Shown one piece after another: positions 1 through 8,324 of a DNA stretch of 64,000 nt. Under the pieces are notes generated by a model. The model did not search any database, was not told the origin of the DNA, and worked only from the letters and a program-made list of their open reading frames with translations. Each line of letters begins with the position of its first letter. Positions within the stretch are counted from its first letter, which is position 1. Source of the stretch: Devosia oryzisoli (lineage in GTDB: Bacteria; Pseudomonadota; Alphaproteobacteria; Rhizobiales; Devosiaceae); the NCBI RefSeq assembly GCF_014837245.1, contig NZ_JACYFU010000004.1:248001-312000 (forward strand), in the 5' to 3' direction. The position numbers and the translations under genes are program-made.

Positions 1-744
1 GGGTTTCTGGCCCAGATCGTCGATGGCGCCTTGGGGATGGCCTATGGCGTGGTCAGTTCAACCGTCCTGCTCACCTTCGGCGTCACGCCTGCGGTAGCCT
101 CGGCCAGCGTGCACGCCGCCGAGATGTTCACCACCGCGGCCTCGGCCATCAGCCACACCAGCCATCGCAATGTCGACTGGCGGCTGTTCTGGCGTCTGGC
201 GCCGGCAGGGATACTGGGTGGAGTGCTCGGCACCTATGTCCTGACCAGCATCGATGGCGCCATGCTCCGCCCGTACGTGACCGCCTACCTCACGGTGATG
301 GGCCTTTACATCCTCTATCGCGCATTCCGGGCCCGCCGCTCTGTCGTCGATCCGCACGCGGCAGTCGTCGCCCCACTCGGTCTGGTGGGAGGCTTCGTTG
401 ATGCCGCCGGCGGTGGCGGATGGGGCCCTGTGGTCACGACCAGCCTCATCGGGTCCGGCGCGGCGCCGCGGTTCGTGGTCGGCACGGTGAACACGGTTGA
501 GTTCTTCATCACCACCGCCGTGTCGGCAGCCTTCCTTGTCGCCATCTTCTCCGGCCACTGGGCCGAGGCAGACGGCATCGGCGGCCACATCTGGTCCGTG
601 GCCGGCCTTGTGGTGGGCGGCATCCTGGCGGCCCCTCTTGCCGGGTTCGTCGTCAAGAAAATACCAGGCCAGCGCCTGATGCTCATGGTCGGACTGCTGG
701 TTATCGCCCTTGCCGGCTACCAGACTTGGCAGTTGCTGAAATAG
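1..744 (+). CDS. TSUP (TauE/SafE) family permease, 5'-truncated by the window edge
   Basis: The reading frame is already open at base 1, so the true start lies outside the window. The visible 247 residues are hydrophobic, with about seven membrane segments. Glycine-rich half-repeat motifs are visible (GFLAQIVDGALGMAYG at the very start, GFVDAAGGGGWGPV near residue 130), which are typical of the TauE/SafE/TSUP fold with its internal duplication. Members are inner-membrane carriers for sulfite, sulfonates or organic acids; the substrate cannot be read from this sequence. The gene converges on the MFS gene, with a shared hairpin between them. Confidence 0.85.
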   Translation, partial: GFLAQIVDGALGMAYGVVSSTVLLTFGVTPAVASASVHAAEMFTTAASAISHTSHRNVDWRLFWRLAPAGILGGVLGTYVLTSIDGAMLRPYVTAYLTVMGLYILYRAFRARRSVVDPHAAVVAPLGLVGGFVDAAGGGGWGPVVTTSLIGSGAAPRFVVGTVNTVEFFITTAVSAAFLVAIFSGHWAEADGIGGHIWSVAGLVVGGILAAPLAGFVVKKIPGQRLMLMVGLLVIALAGYQTWQLLK

Positions 745-747
745 AAA

Positions 748-767
748 GGGCCGCCAGGAGGCGGCCC
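748..767. terminator. Bidirectional hairpin between convergent genes
   Basis: An 8-bp perfect GC stem (GGGCCGCC/GGCGGCCC) with an AGGA loop lies in the 30-bp gap between two convergent stop codons. It has no strong T tract, but position and stem strength suit a shared terminator. Confidence 0.6.
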
Positions 768-774
768 ATATCAT

Positions 775-2256
775 TCAAGCCTCGACAGGCACCGCGTGCA
801 CAGAACGTCCTTGCGGCTGGCTCCCCGACCCCTTGAACCGGAAGGCCAGGATCAGCACGATCGCGAACGAGATCACCTGATACCAAAGGGCAAGGGCCGT
901 GGCATCGGCGAATGCGGCGTGCGGGCCGGCGCCGGCGGCAAAGTTGTTGCCGAGGTTGGTGAAAAAGATTTGGCCCACCAAAGCGACGCCGAGCGCGCCG
1001 CCCACCTGCTGGAATGCCTGAAGTGCACCCGAACCCGCGCCGGCGTCGCGATTGGGAACGCTGCGCAGGACCAGTTGGAACAGCGACGAAAAGCCCAGGC
1101 CCAGACCAATGCCGGCGATCAACAACGGCGGCAGGAACCACCAGTGGTCGATCGTGTCAGCCACGCCGGCAATGATGAAATGGAGCCAGCCGATGCCGAA
1201 GGTGAGCAGCCCCGCTGCGGCGACGAGACGGGAACGCAGATAATGCGCTCCGAAGCGGCCCGCGATGAAGGAGGCGATCAACACGCCTACCGAGAATGGT
1301 GTGTTGGTGAGGCCAGATTCCAGTGGTGTGAAGTTGAAGCCCGCCTGCAGCAGCAACGAAATCACCATGAACATGCCCGGAATGCCCGAAGCGAAAACGG
1401 TGACGACGAAGGCGCCGAACATGAAGTCCTTGCTGCGCAGCAGGTCATAGTTGAGCAGTTGCGGTTCCCCCGCCTGAGCGCGCCGGCGCTGCCACAGGTA
1501 GAACAGGCCGAGCATGACCAGCCCGAGCGCGATCAGCCCGAACGCCCAGAGCGGCCAGCCATAAGTGCGCCCCTCGACGATCGGGAACACCACGGCGACG
1601 ATACCAAGGCCAAAAAGCGCGATGCCCACATAGTCGTTCTTGAGCTCGGCATGGCCGGGCAGGCGCGGGATCAGGAACCATCCGGCAACGACCGCCAGAA
1701 TGCCGATGGGCACGTTGACAAGAAAGATTGGCTGCCAATCGAGCCCGAAGATGTGCGCGTCGATCAAGACCCCGCCCAGGATCGGCCCGCACACCGAGGC
1801 GAGACCCGCCGAAAGACCGAACAGGGAGAAGGCCTGCCCGCGTTCCTGCGGCGGAAAGGTCACGGTGGCGATGGCCAGCACCTGCGGCGTCATCATGGCG
1901 CCGGCAAACCCCTGCAGGACGCGCGCCGCGATGAGCATCTCGATGCTGGGGGAGAGACCGCACAATGCCGAAGCCGCGGTGAAAGCGCCGACCCCGAGCA
2001 GAAACATGCGGGTGCGCCCCACGATGTCGCCCAGCCGCCCGAAGGGCAGCAAGCCAAGGGCGAACGCCAGCACATAGGCGGCAACGACCCATTCGATCTG
2101 GCTATCCGAGGCGCCCAGGTTCTCGCGCATGGACGGCAACGCGACATTGACGATCGTCACGTCGATCAGATTCATGAAATTGGCGATCAGCAGGATGGCC
2201 AGAGCCACCCAGCGGCGCGGATCAGGTGGCCCGCCCTCACCAGTGTGTGGAGACAT
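775..2256 (-). CDS. DHA2-family MFS drug:H+ antiporter (EmrB/QacA type)
   Basis: This 493-residue inner-membrane protein has about 14 predicted membrane segments, the length and layout of DHA2 multidrug exporters. The MFS motif A (GRLGDIVGRTRMF) follows TM2 and the first helix carries the usual IDVTIVNVALP motif. The start at 2256 is chosen over an upstream ATG (2361) because it has an AGAGG ribosome-binding site and lies one base after the tetR stop (TGAAATG), implying translational coupling. The upstream TetR is probably its repressor. The exported compound cannot be inferred. Confidence 0.9.
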   Translation of the reverse strand: MSPHTGEGGPPDPRRWVALAILLIANFMNLIDVTIVNVALPSMRENLGASDSQIEWVVAAYVLAFALGLLPFGRLGDIVGRTRMFLLGVGAFTAASALCGLSPSIEMLIAARVLQGFAGAMMTPQVLAIATVTFPPQERGQAFSLFGLSAGLASVCGPILGGVLIDAHIFGLDWQPIFLVNVPIGILAVVAGWFLIPRLPGHAELKNDYVGIALFGLGIVAVVFPIVEGRTYGWPLWAFGLIALGLVMLGLFYLWQRRRAQAGEPQLLNYDLLRSKDFMFGAFVVTVFASGIPGMFMVISLLLQAGFNFTPLESGLTNTPFSVGVLIASFIAGRFGAHYLRSRLVAAAGLLTFGIGWLHFIIAGVADTIDHWWFLPPLLIAGIGLGLGFSSLFQLVLRSVPNRDAGAGSGALQAFQQVGGALGVALVGQIFFTNLGNNFAAGAGPHAAFADATALALWYQVISFAIVLILAFRFKGSGSQPQGRSVHAVPVEA

Positions 2257-2257
2257 T

Positions 2258-2866
2258 TCAAACCTCTTCTTCTTGCGCGGGCGCGATAAAGGCCCGTTCG
2301 AGTTCTGCAAAAACCGAGACCATCTCTTCCCGGCTTGGCTGTGTGGTGCGCCAGCCGGCAATCGTGCCCAGAAAAATGTGGGCCGCCGCCTCTGGATCTA
2401 TGGTCTGCCGCAACGTGCCATCGGCGACGCCGCGGGAGAAAATACCGGCGAGGATCGAGCGCCAGTGATTGGTCATCGGCCCAATGATTTGAGCGATGGC
2501 TGGGTCACGCCGCGCGCGCTCCACCAGTTCAGCCATGACGCTGAGGCGATCGGGCGCTTCGAGCATGGTCTCGACGATATCTTCGAACTCCATACGCAGC
2601 AGGGCCAGACCGGATCGCCCGTCGCGCGGTCGCTGCATCTCCTGTGCCCGAAATTCCTCCTTCAGGCTCTGCGCCACCAGGGCCACCAGCGCCTCCTTGC
2701 TCGGCACGTGGTAGTGCAACGTGGCGATGTTGATGCCGACGCGCGCCGCGATGTCGCGCGTGCGAAGCCCCTCGAGGCCCTTCTCGACAATCAGCCCGCG
2801 CGCCGCCTTGGCTATGGCCAAGCGGCGCTCGTCGCCGCTCTCGCGTCTTGAACAATCGATCTGCAT
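2258..2866 (-). CDS. TetR/AcrR family transcriptional repressor
   Basis: This 202-residue regulator has an N-terminal TetR helix-turn-helix (about residues 15-62, including the TRDIAARVGINIATLHYH recognition segment) and a ligand-binding C-terminal domain. It is cotranscribed with the MFS exporter that starts one base downstream, the usual local-repressor arrangement. A perfect 16-bp palindrome upstream is the likely operator. The inducer is unknown but is probably a substrate of the exporter. Confidence 0.88.
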   Translation of the reverse strand: MQIDCSRRESGDERRLAIAKAARGLIVEKGLEGLRTRDIAARVGINIATLHYHVPSKEALVALVAQSLKEEFRAQEMQRPRDGRSGLALLRMEFEDIVETMLEAPDRLSVMAELVERARRDPAIAQIIGPMTNHWRSILAGIFSRGVADGTLRQTIDPEAAAHIFLGTIAGWRTTQPSREEMVSVFAELERAFIAPAQEEEV

Positions 2867-2897
2867 GGCGCGCCTATACGCCCCTCACCCACGCTAA

Positions 2898-2913
2898 TCA
2901 ATCACTTGATTGA
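2898..2913. promoter_or_regulatory. Palindromic operator candidate for the TetR repressor
   Basis: TCAATCA-CT-TGATTGA is a perfect 7-bp inverted repeat with a 2-bp centre, 32 bp upstream of the tetR start and in the intergenic region shared with ilvA. Size and symmetry match TetR operators, and autoregulation of tetR-MFS is the simplest reading. Confidence 0.6.
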
Positions 2914-3010
2914 GACAAGCCAGCCATGCGCCTAGGGTTGAAATCAGACTAGGCGCTGACGTTGACATTTCCTGTCAGGAGCCGTTCATCGCGGCGCTGA
3001 GGAGCGCATC

Positions 3011-4543
3011 ATGACCGACTACGTCCGCAAGATTCTGACATCGTCCGTCTACGACGTCGCCATTCAGACCCCGCTCGAGCCTATGCCGCGGCTGTCGGCA
3101 CGTCTCGCGCGGCCGGTCCTACTCAAGCGTGAAGATCTGCAACCGGTCTTCTCCTTCAAAATCCGCGGTGCGCACAACCGGATGGCCCAGTTGAGTGCGG
3201 AAGAACGCGCCCGCGGCGTGATCTGCGCTTCGGCAGGCAATCACGCGCAGGGCGTTGCCCTCTCTGCCACCCGAATGGGCATACGGGCGGTCATCGTCAT
3301 GCCCACGACGACCCCTGCCATCAAAGTCACCGCGGTCCAGGCCCTAGGGGGCGAAGTTGTCCTCTTCGGCGACGGGTTCGACGCTGCCCGCGCCCATGCT
3401 GCCATTCTGGCCGAGCGCCACGGCTATGTGTTCGTTCATCCCTTCGATGATCCCGACGTCATCGCGGGCCAGGGCACCGTCGGCCTCGAACTCATGCGAC
3501 AGCACCCAGACAAAATCGGCGCCATCTACGTTCCCATTGGCGGCGGTGGGCTGGCCGCCGGCATCGCGGCCTTCGTCAAATTCCTTCGCCCCGACATTCG
3601 CGTCATCGGCGTCGAGCCGGAAGAAGCGGCCAGCATGCAGGCCGCAATTGCCGCAGGCGGTCCCGTGGCGCTCGATCAGGTGGGGCTGTTCGCCGACGGC
3701 GTCGCCGTTCGCCAGGTCGGCAACGAGACCTTCCGCATCTGCCGGGACCTGCTGGACGATATCGTCACCGTCTCCGCCGACGAAATCTGCGCCGCCATCA
3801 AGGATATTTTCGACGACATGCGCGCCATTGCCGAGCCCGCCGGCGCCCTCGCCCTTGCGGGGCTGCGGCGCGACGTCGAGCGCGGGGCCGCGCCCGACGG
3901 TCCCCTCATCGCCATCAACTCGGGCGCCAATGTCAATTTCGACCGTCTCCGTTACGTCGCCGAACGCGCCGAGATCGGCGAGCGAGCCGAGGCCCTGCTT
4001 GCCGTCACCATCCCGGAGCACCCTGGCAGCTATCGCGCCTTCATTCGCCTCCTCGGCAAGCGCGCGATCACGGAATTCAACTATCGCTATGCCCACGGCA
4101 CGACAGCCAGCATCTTTGTCGGCATCAAGCTGACGGACGGTGACAGGGAAAAGGCCGACATCATCGACCTCCTCACCGCGCGCGGGCTGGCCGTGACGGA
4201 CATGACCGACAACGAGGTCGCCAAGCTGCACGTCCGTCACATGGTGGGTGGCCGGGTCAACGATCTGCGCGATGAGCAGGTGTTCCGCTTCCAGTTTCCC
4301 GAGCGGCCCGGGGCCCTGCTGAAGTTTCTGGAAGGCCTCACCGACGCCTGGAACATCTCGCTGTTCCACTATCGTAACCACGGCGCCGACTATGGACGGG
4401 TGCTTGTGGGGATCCAGGTGCCGCCCGAAACGCAGGACGACCTTATCGAGCACCTCGAGACCATCGGTTTTCCCTGGTGGGACGAGACGGACAATCCTGC
4501 CTATCGGCAGTTTCTCGACCAACACCCCGCTAGCCGCATATAG
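3011..4543 (+). CDS. ilvA: Threonine ammonia-lyase, biosynthetic type (threonine dehydratase)
   Basis: The enzyme is PLP-dependent and deaminates L-threonine to 2-oxobutanoate, the first committed step to isoleucine, in the cytoplasm. The 510-residue protein has the fold-type II catalytic domain (to about residue 325) with the Schiff-base lysine K50 in FSFKIRGAHN and the phosphate-binding loop GGGGLAAG near 177. Two ACT-like regulatory segments follow (about 335-405 and 415-500), the allosteric domain of the feedback-inhibited biosynthetic form. The length matches E. coli IlvA (514). A GAGGAG ribosome-binding site precedes the ATG. No other isoleucine genes are in the window. Confidence 0.93.
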   Translation: MTDYVRKILTSSVYDVAIQTPLEPMPRLSARLARPVLLKREDLQPVFSFKIRGAHNRMAQLSAEERARGVICASAGNHAQGVALSATRMGIRAVIVMPTTTPAIKVTAVQALGGEVVLFGDGFDAARAHAAILAERHGYVFVHPFDDPDVIAGQGTVGLELMRQHPDKIGAIYVPIGGGGLAAGIAAFVKFLRPDIRVIGVEPEEAASMQAAIAAGGPVALDQVGLFADGVAVRQVGNETFRICRDLLDDIVTVSADEICAAIKDIFDDMRAIAEPAGALALAGLRRDVERGAAPDGPLIAINSGANVNFDRLRYVAERAEIGERAEALLAVTIPEHPGSYRAFIRLLGKRAITEFNYRYAHGTTASIFVGIKLTDGDREKADIIDLLTARGLAVTDMTDNEVAKLHVRHMVGGRVNDLRDEQVFRFQFPERPGALLKFLEGLTDAWNISLFHYRNHGADYGRVLVGIQVPPETQDDLIEHLETIGFPWWDETDNPAYRQFLDQHPASRI

Positions 4544-4687
4544 ACATTAGGGCGAAATATACTGCGTCTATTGATGGGACGCATTTTGGCCGTCAAACTC
4601 TTGATATTGGGCGTTTCCAAGGCAATCAAAGACGCAAGGCGTGGCGGCACGGTGCAAGGCCACCCGAAGAACCGAGGGACTATTGTT

Positions 4688-5917
4688 ATGAAGAGGTCGA
4701 TCAAGACCACAACCCTGATGCTGGCGACCGCGCTTGTCAGCCTGGGTGCCCTGCAACCGGCGTGGGCACTGGACGCCGAGGCGTTTCTTGACCGGGTCGA
4801 AGCAGTCTACGCCACCATGGGCTATGACTTCCAGTTCGGCCCCGCCACGCTCGAAGGCGACACCATCAAGGTCGACGGCGTCACCCTGACGATGGCCGGC
4901 GAGACCGAGCCGACCAAGCTCGAGACTGAACTCACCTTCTCCGGCGTTGCCGAAACCGAAGATGGCGGCTTCACGGCCCAAAGCCTTACCGTCCCCGACA
5001 TCGATAGCCAGTTCGCCGACGATCCAGAGGGTCGGGTCAGTCTGGTCGACATGAAGGCCGAAGACATCTGGCTGCCCCCGGCCGATCAGGTCTCGCTCGA
5101 AACTGGCCTGCAAAGCGTCGCCAGCCTGTCCACCGGCAAGCTGTCGGTCACCCGCAAGGGCGAGGAAGTGATCCGCATCGACGGCATGCAACTGGCGTCC
5201 GATTTTTCCTATGACGACGCCGACGCGCTCGAAAGCATCGACACCACATTCTCCGTGTCGGGCATCTGGGCCGACCTTTCGACCGTAGAGGATGAGGACC
5301 CTGAATCGGGCGCCATGATCGAAGCCCTCGGCCTCACCACGATCTCGGGCGACATCAACGAGTCAATGTCCTGGTCGCTGGCGGACGGGCACATGGTCAT
5401 CGACCAATTCCTGCTCGATTTCGCCGACATCGGCTCTCTCGACATCACGGCCGACCTTACCGGCTTCACCATGCCGGTGCTCGAAAAGCTCTATGCGCTG
5501 CAGGCGAGTGATGCCGATCCCACCAGCGAAGAAGCCCAGGCAAAACAGATGATGGCCGGCATGGAGATGCTCCAGTCGCTCAGCCTCACCAGCGCCGCCG
5601 TGCGCTACGACGATGCGGGCCTCGCCAACAAGCTGCTGGATTTCTACGCCGGCCAGTCCGGCGCTGATCGCGCCACCTTCGTGGCCGGCCTCAAGGCGAT
5701 GGTACCGGAACTGGTCGGACAGGCCGGTGTGCAGCCTTTGACCGATCTCGTGGTGCCGCAGGTCAACGCGTTCCTCGATGATCCGCAGAGCTTTGAAGTC
5801 GCGGTGCAGCCACCCAGCCCCACATCGTTGCTGGTGCTGACTGCGGCTGCAGCCAATCCGGCGGGTCTGATCTCTGCACTGGGCCTCACCGTCTCCGCAA
5901 ATGCCGCGGCCGAGTGA
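4688..5917 (+). CDS. Secreted protein of unknown function
   Basis: I do not recognise this family. The start at 4688 is chosen because a GAGGG ribosome-binding site precedes it and the product then begins with a clear Sec signal peptide (MKRSIKTT, hydrophobic core, AWA cleavage site near residue 27). The 409-residue product is acidic, rich in Ala, Asp and Thr, without other membrane segments, so it is probably periplasmic. The segment VDGVTLTMAGETEPTK near residue 60 suggests a beta-rich repeat. Context gives no functional clue; the next gene is an unrelated nucleotidase. Confidence 0.7.
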   Translation: MKRSIKTTTLMLATALVSLGALQPAWALDAEAFLDRVEAVYATMGYDFQFGPATLEGDTIKVDGVTLTMAGETEPTKLETELTFSGVAETEDGGFTAQSLTVPDIDSQFADDPEGRVSLVDMKAEDIWLPPADQVSLETGLQSVASLSTGKLSVTRKGEEVIRIDGMQLASDFSYDDADALESIDTTFSVSGIWADLSTVEDEDPESGAMIEALGLTTISGDINESMSWSLADGHMVIDQFLLDFADIGSLDITADLTGFTMPVLEKLYALQASDADPTSEEAQAKQMMAGMEMLQSLSLTSAAVRYDDAGLANKLLDFYAGQSGADRATFVAGLKAMVPELVGQAGVQPLTDLVVPQVNAFLDDPQSFEVAVQPPSPTSLLVLTAAAANPAGLISALGLTVSANAAAE

Positions 5918-5923
5918 GGTATG

Positions 5924-5948
5924 GCTTCACCACCACTTTAGGTGAAGC
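5924..5948 (+). terminator. Weak hairpin after the secreted protein gene
   Basis: GCTTCACC and GGTGAAGC form an 8-bp stem with a 9-nt loop seven bases after the stop, followed only by TTTC. It is a weak terminator or an RNA-processing hairpin before the nucleotidase gene. Confidence 0.35.
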
Positions 5949-5976
5949 TTTCACGATTTCATGCCATGCTGGGAAG

Positions 5977-6681
5977 ATGAACGAACTCAGCATGGCCCTG
6001 CCCCGCAGTCTATCGCATGTGACCGAATGGGTGTTCGACCTCGACAACACCCTCTACCCGCGGGAATGTAACCTGTTCGCGCAGATCGACGTGCGCATCA
6101 CAAACTACGTGATGGAACTGACTCAGCTCGATTTTGCTGCGGCGCGCGACCTCCAGAAGACCTATTACCGCGATTTCGGCACCACCCTGAACGGCCTGAT
6201 GCACCGCCATCAGGTGGACGCGGATCACTTCCTCAACACGGTACACGCCATCGACTACGCGCCGGTGCTCCCGCATCCCGACCTCGTCGAGGCGATCCGT
6301 GCCCTGCCGGGGCGCAAGTTCATCCTGACCAATGGCGACACCGGACACGCCCGCAACGTCCTCAAGCGTCTCGGCGGCGACGACCTTTTCGAGCATGTGC
6401 ACGACATCCGTGCCATGACCTTCGTGCCCAAGCCGCACCGCGAGGCCTATGACGGCTTCTTTCTGCGGCACGGCATCGATCCGCGCCAGGCCGTGATGTT
6501 CGATGATCTCGAGAAAAACCTGCTCGTCCCCCACGAGGTGGGGATGGTGACGGTGCAGGTCGTGGCCGGCGACGGCTTCGCCCACGCACAGGTGGATGCC
6601 TGGGAACTCGGCCGCGCCCGCGGTCCCCACGTCCACCATGTCACCAGCGATCTGGTCCGGTTCCTGCGCGAACTGCCCTGA
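5977..6681 (+). CDS. HAD-family pyrimidine 5'-nucleotidase
   Basis: A cytoplasmic phosphatase of the HAD superfamily, close to SDT1/YjjG-like pyrimidine 5'-nucleotidases that dephosphorylate UMP and CMP. Motif I FDLDNTLYP supplies D21 and D23. Motif II is LTNGD, motif III lysine is in FVPKPH, and motif IV is MFDDLEKN. An upstream ATG (5914) overlaps the previous gene by four bases and adds a non-conserved stretch, so 5977 is preferred; 5992 is also possible because the ribosome-binding site is poor. About 234 residues, normal for the family. Confidence 0.85.
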   Translation: MNELSMALPRSLSHVTEWVFDLDNTLYPRECNLFAQIDVRITNYVMELTQLDFAAARDLQKTYYRDFGTTLNGLMHRHQVDADHFLNTVHAIDYAPVLPHPDLVEAIRALPGRKFILTNGDTGHARNVLKRLGGDDLFEHVHDIRAMTFVPKPHREAYDGFFLRHGIDPRQAVMFDDLEKNLLVPHEVGMVTVQVVAGDGFAHAQVDAWELGRARGPHVHHVTSDLVRFLRELP

Positions 6682-6683
6682 GG

Positions 6684-7052
6684 TTACATGCTGTTGAGGT
6701 GCAGGATGTTGCCGTCCGGATCCTTGAACCACACCATGCGAAAATCTCCGGCCCGGTGGATGCCTTCGGCATAGTCCATGCCCTCATAGCGCTCGAAGGT
6801 CACGCCCTTGTCTCGCAAATCGGACACGATGGTTTCGAGCTGGTCGCCGACGCCCCAGACCACTGCATTGGCCTTGTTGGTGCCGGCATACTCCGACACG
6901 TAGACCACGAGCCTGGTCGCACCGGTGCGGAAGGTGACGACCTGCCCGCTGTCCTCCGTCACCTCGAGCCCGAGCACGTCGCGATAAAATGTCTTGGCCC
7001 GGTCGATATCCGAAACGGCGACGATGGCCGAACTGTCCTGATCGCGTAGCAT
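6684..7052 (-). CDS. VOC (glyoxalase/bleomycin-resistance fold) family protein
   Basis: This 122-residue single-domain protein has paired beta-alpha-beta-beta-beta modules of the vicinal oxygen chelate fold: an N-terminal AIVAVSDIDRAKTFYRDVLGLEV and a C-terminal MVWFKDPDGNILHL. A GGGAGG ribosome-binding site supports the start at 7052 rather than 7076. VOC proteins of this size include lyases, dioxygenase domains and antibiotic-binding proteins; no specific substrate can be assigned. It ends two bases from the convergent nucleotidase gene. Confidence 0.8.
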   Translation of the reverse strand: MLRDQDSSAIVAVSDIDRAKTFYRDVLGLEVTEDSGQVVTFRTGATRLVVYVSEYAGTNKANAVVWGVGDQLETIVSDLRDKGVTFERYEGMDYAEGIHRAGDFRMVWFKDPDGNILHLNSM

Positions 7053-7208
7053 TGGTTGCCTCCCCATGCTTGACAAGCAACGTCATTCGGGTCCGGGCGT
7101 TCCTGCAGCTGTTTACAATGCCACCTTCAGCGCGATAGACCAGCTTCTCCATCGGCAAGTGCCGATAAAGACAACGGGCGCAAGGCGCCAAATCCGAGGA
7201 CATCGCAA

Positions 7209-8198
7209 ATGGAATATCGTCGCTTGGGCAAATCCGGCCTCAAGGTCAGCGAACTTTCGCTCGGCAGTTGGGTCACCTTCTCCAAACAGGTCGATCAGAA
7301 CGATGCCATCGACCTCATGCGCCACGCCTACGACGCGGGGGTCAATTTCTTCGACAACGCCGAAGGCTACGAGGCCGGGAAGTCGGAAAAGCTGATGGGC
7401 GAGGCACTGGCCAAGCTCGGCTGGAGCCGTGACAGCTATTCGGTTTCTTCCAAGGTCTTCTGGGGCGGTCAGAAGCCCACGCAGAAGGGCCTCAGCCGCA
7501 AGCACGTCACCGAGGCCTGCCACGCCGCCCTCAAGCGCCTCCAGGTCGATTATCTCGACCTCTACTTCTGTCACCGCCCGGACATCGACACCCCGATCGA
7601 GGAGACGGTGTGGGCCATGCACAACCTCGTCACCCAAGGCAAGGTACTCTATTGGGGCACCTCCGAGTGGAGCGCCCAGCAACTAACGGAGGCCTGGGGC
7701 TTTGCGCGCGCCAACCACCTCACACCGCCCACCATGGAGCAGCCGCAGTACAACCTCTTCACCCGCGAGAAGGTGGAGAAGGACTACCTGCCGCTCTACG
7801 ACCTTCTTGGCCTGGGCACGACCATCTGGTCTCCGCTCGCCTCAGGCCTCCTGACGGGCAAATACAATGACGGCATTCCGGCCGACAGTCGCATGAACCT
7901 GCCCGGCTATGAGTGGCTCAAGGAGCAACTGCAAAGCGAGGACGGTCAGGCGCGGCTCGACAAGATCCGCCAACTGGCCAAGCTGGCGGACGAGGTGAGC
8001 CTCTCCATCACGCACCTCGCATTGCTCTGGTGCCTGCGCACACCGCACGTCTCCACCGTGATCCTCGGTGCGTCCAGGAAGAGCCAGCTCATCGACAACC
8101 TCGCCGCGCTGGACCACAAGAGCAAGCTGACCCCTGACGTCATCGAGAAAATCGAGACGATCATCGGCAACAAGCCCGCTGCGCCGCAGCGCTTCTAA
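7209..8198 (+). CDS. Aldo/keto reductase, AKR6-like (potassium channel beta-subunit type)
   Basis: A 329-residue NADPH-dependent oxidoreductase with a TIM-barrel AKR fold. The catalytic tetrad can be placed at D49, Y54 (DNAEGYE), K82 (SSKVFW) and H122 (YFCHRPD). The start MEYRRLGKSGLKVSELSLG and the VILGASRKSQL segment near the C-terminus are typical of the AKR6 branch related to eukaryotic Kv-beta subunits and bacterial YghZ. The likely role is reduction of reactive aldehydes. A GAGGAC ribosome-binding site precedes the ATG. It stands alone between unrelated genes. Confidence 0.88.
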   Translation: MEYRRLGKSGLKVSELSLGSWVTFSKQVDQNDAIDLMRHAYDAGVNFFDNAEGYEAGKSEKLMGEALAKLGWSRDSYSVSSKVFWGGQKPTQKGLSRKHVTEACHAALKRLQVDYLDLYFCHRPDIDTPIEETVWAMHNLVTQGKVLYWGTSEWSAQQLTEAWGFARANHLTPPTMEQPQYNLFTREKVEKDYLPLYDLLGLGTTIWSPLASGLLTGKYNDGIPADSRMNLPGYEWLKEQLQSEDGQARLDKIRQLAKLADEVSLSITHLALLWCLRTPHVSTVILGASRKSQLIDNLAALDHKSKLTPDVIEKIETIIGNKPAAPQRF

Positions 8199-8212
8199 GG
8201 CTGCCTGCCCTT

Positions 8213-8248
8213 CCCGCTGCGCTATCTCGATTAGAGGTGCGCAGCGGG
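8213..8248. terminator. Inverted repeat after the aldo/keto reductase
   Basis: CCCGCTGCGC and GCGCAGCGGG are perfectly complementary 10-mers separated by 16 bases, 15 bases after the stop codon. There is no U tract. It is probably a terminator or mRNA end stabiliser. Confidence 0.4.
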
Positions 8249-8324
8249 GCCGGGGGATACACGGCGGCAGACGCTAATAATCCGTGCGTTTTCCCGGGCC
8301 GGCTTCGGCGCTACAAGAAACACC

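Noticed and set aside
4571..4687. Longer N-terminus for the secreted unknown protein from ATG 4571
   Set aside because: It would bury the signal peptide 40 residues inside the protein, while ATG 4688 has its own ribosome-binding site.
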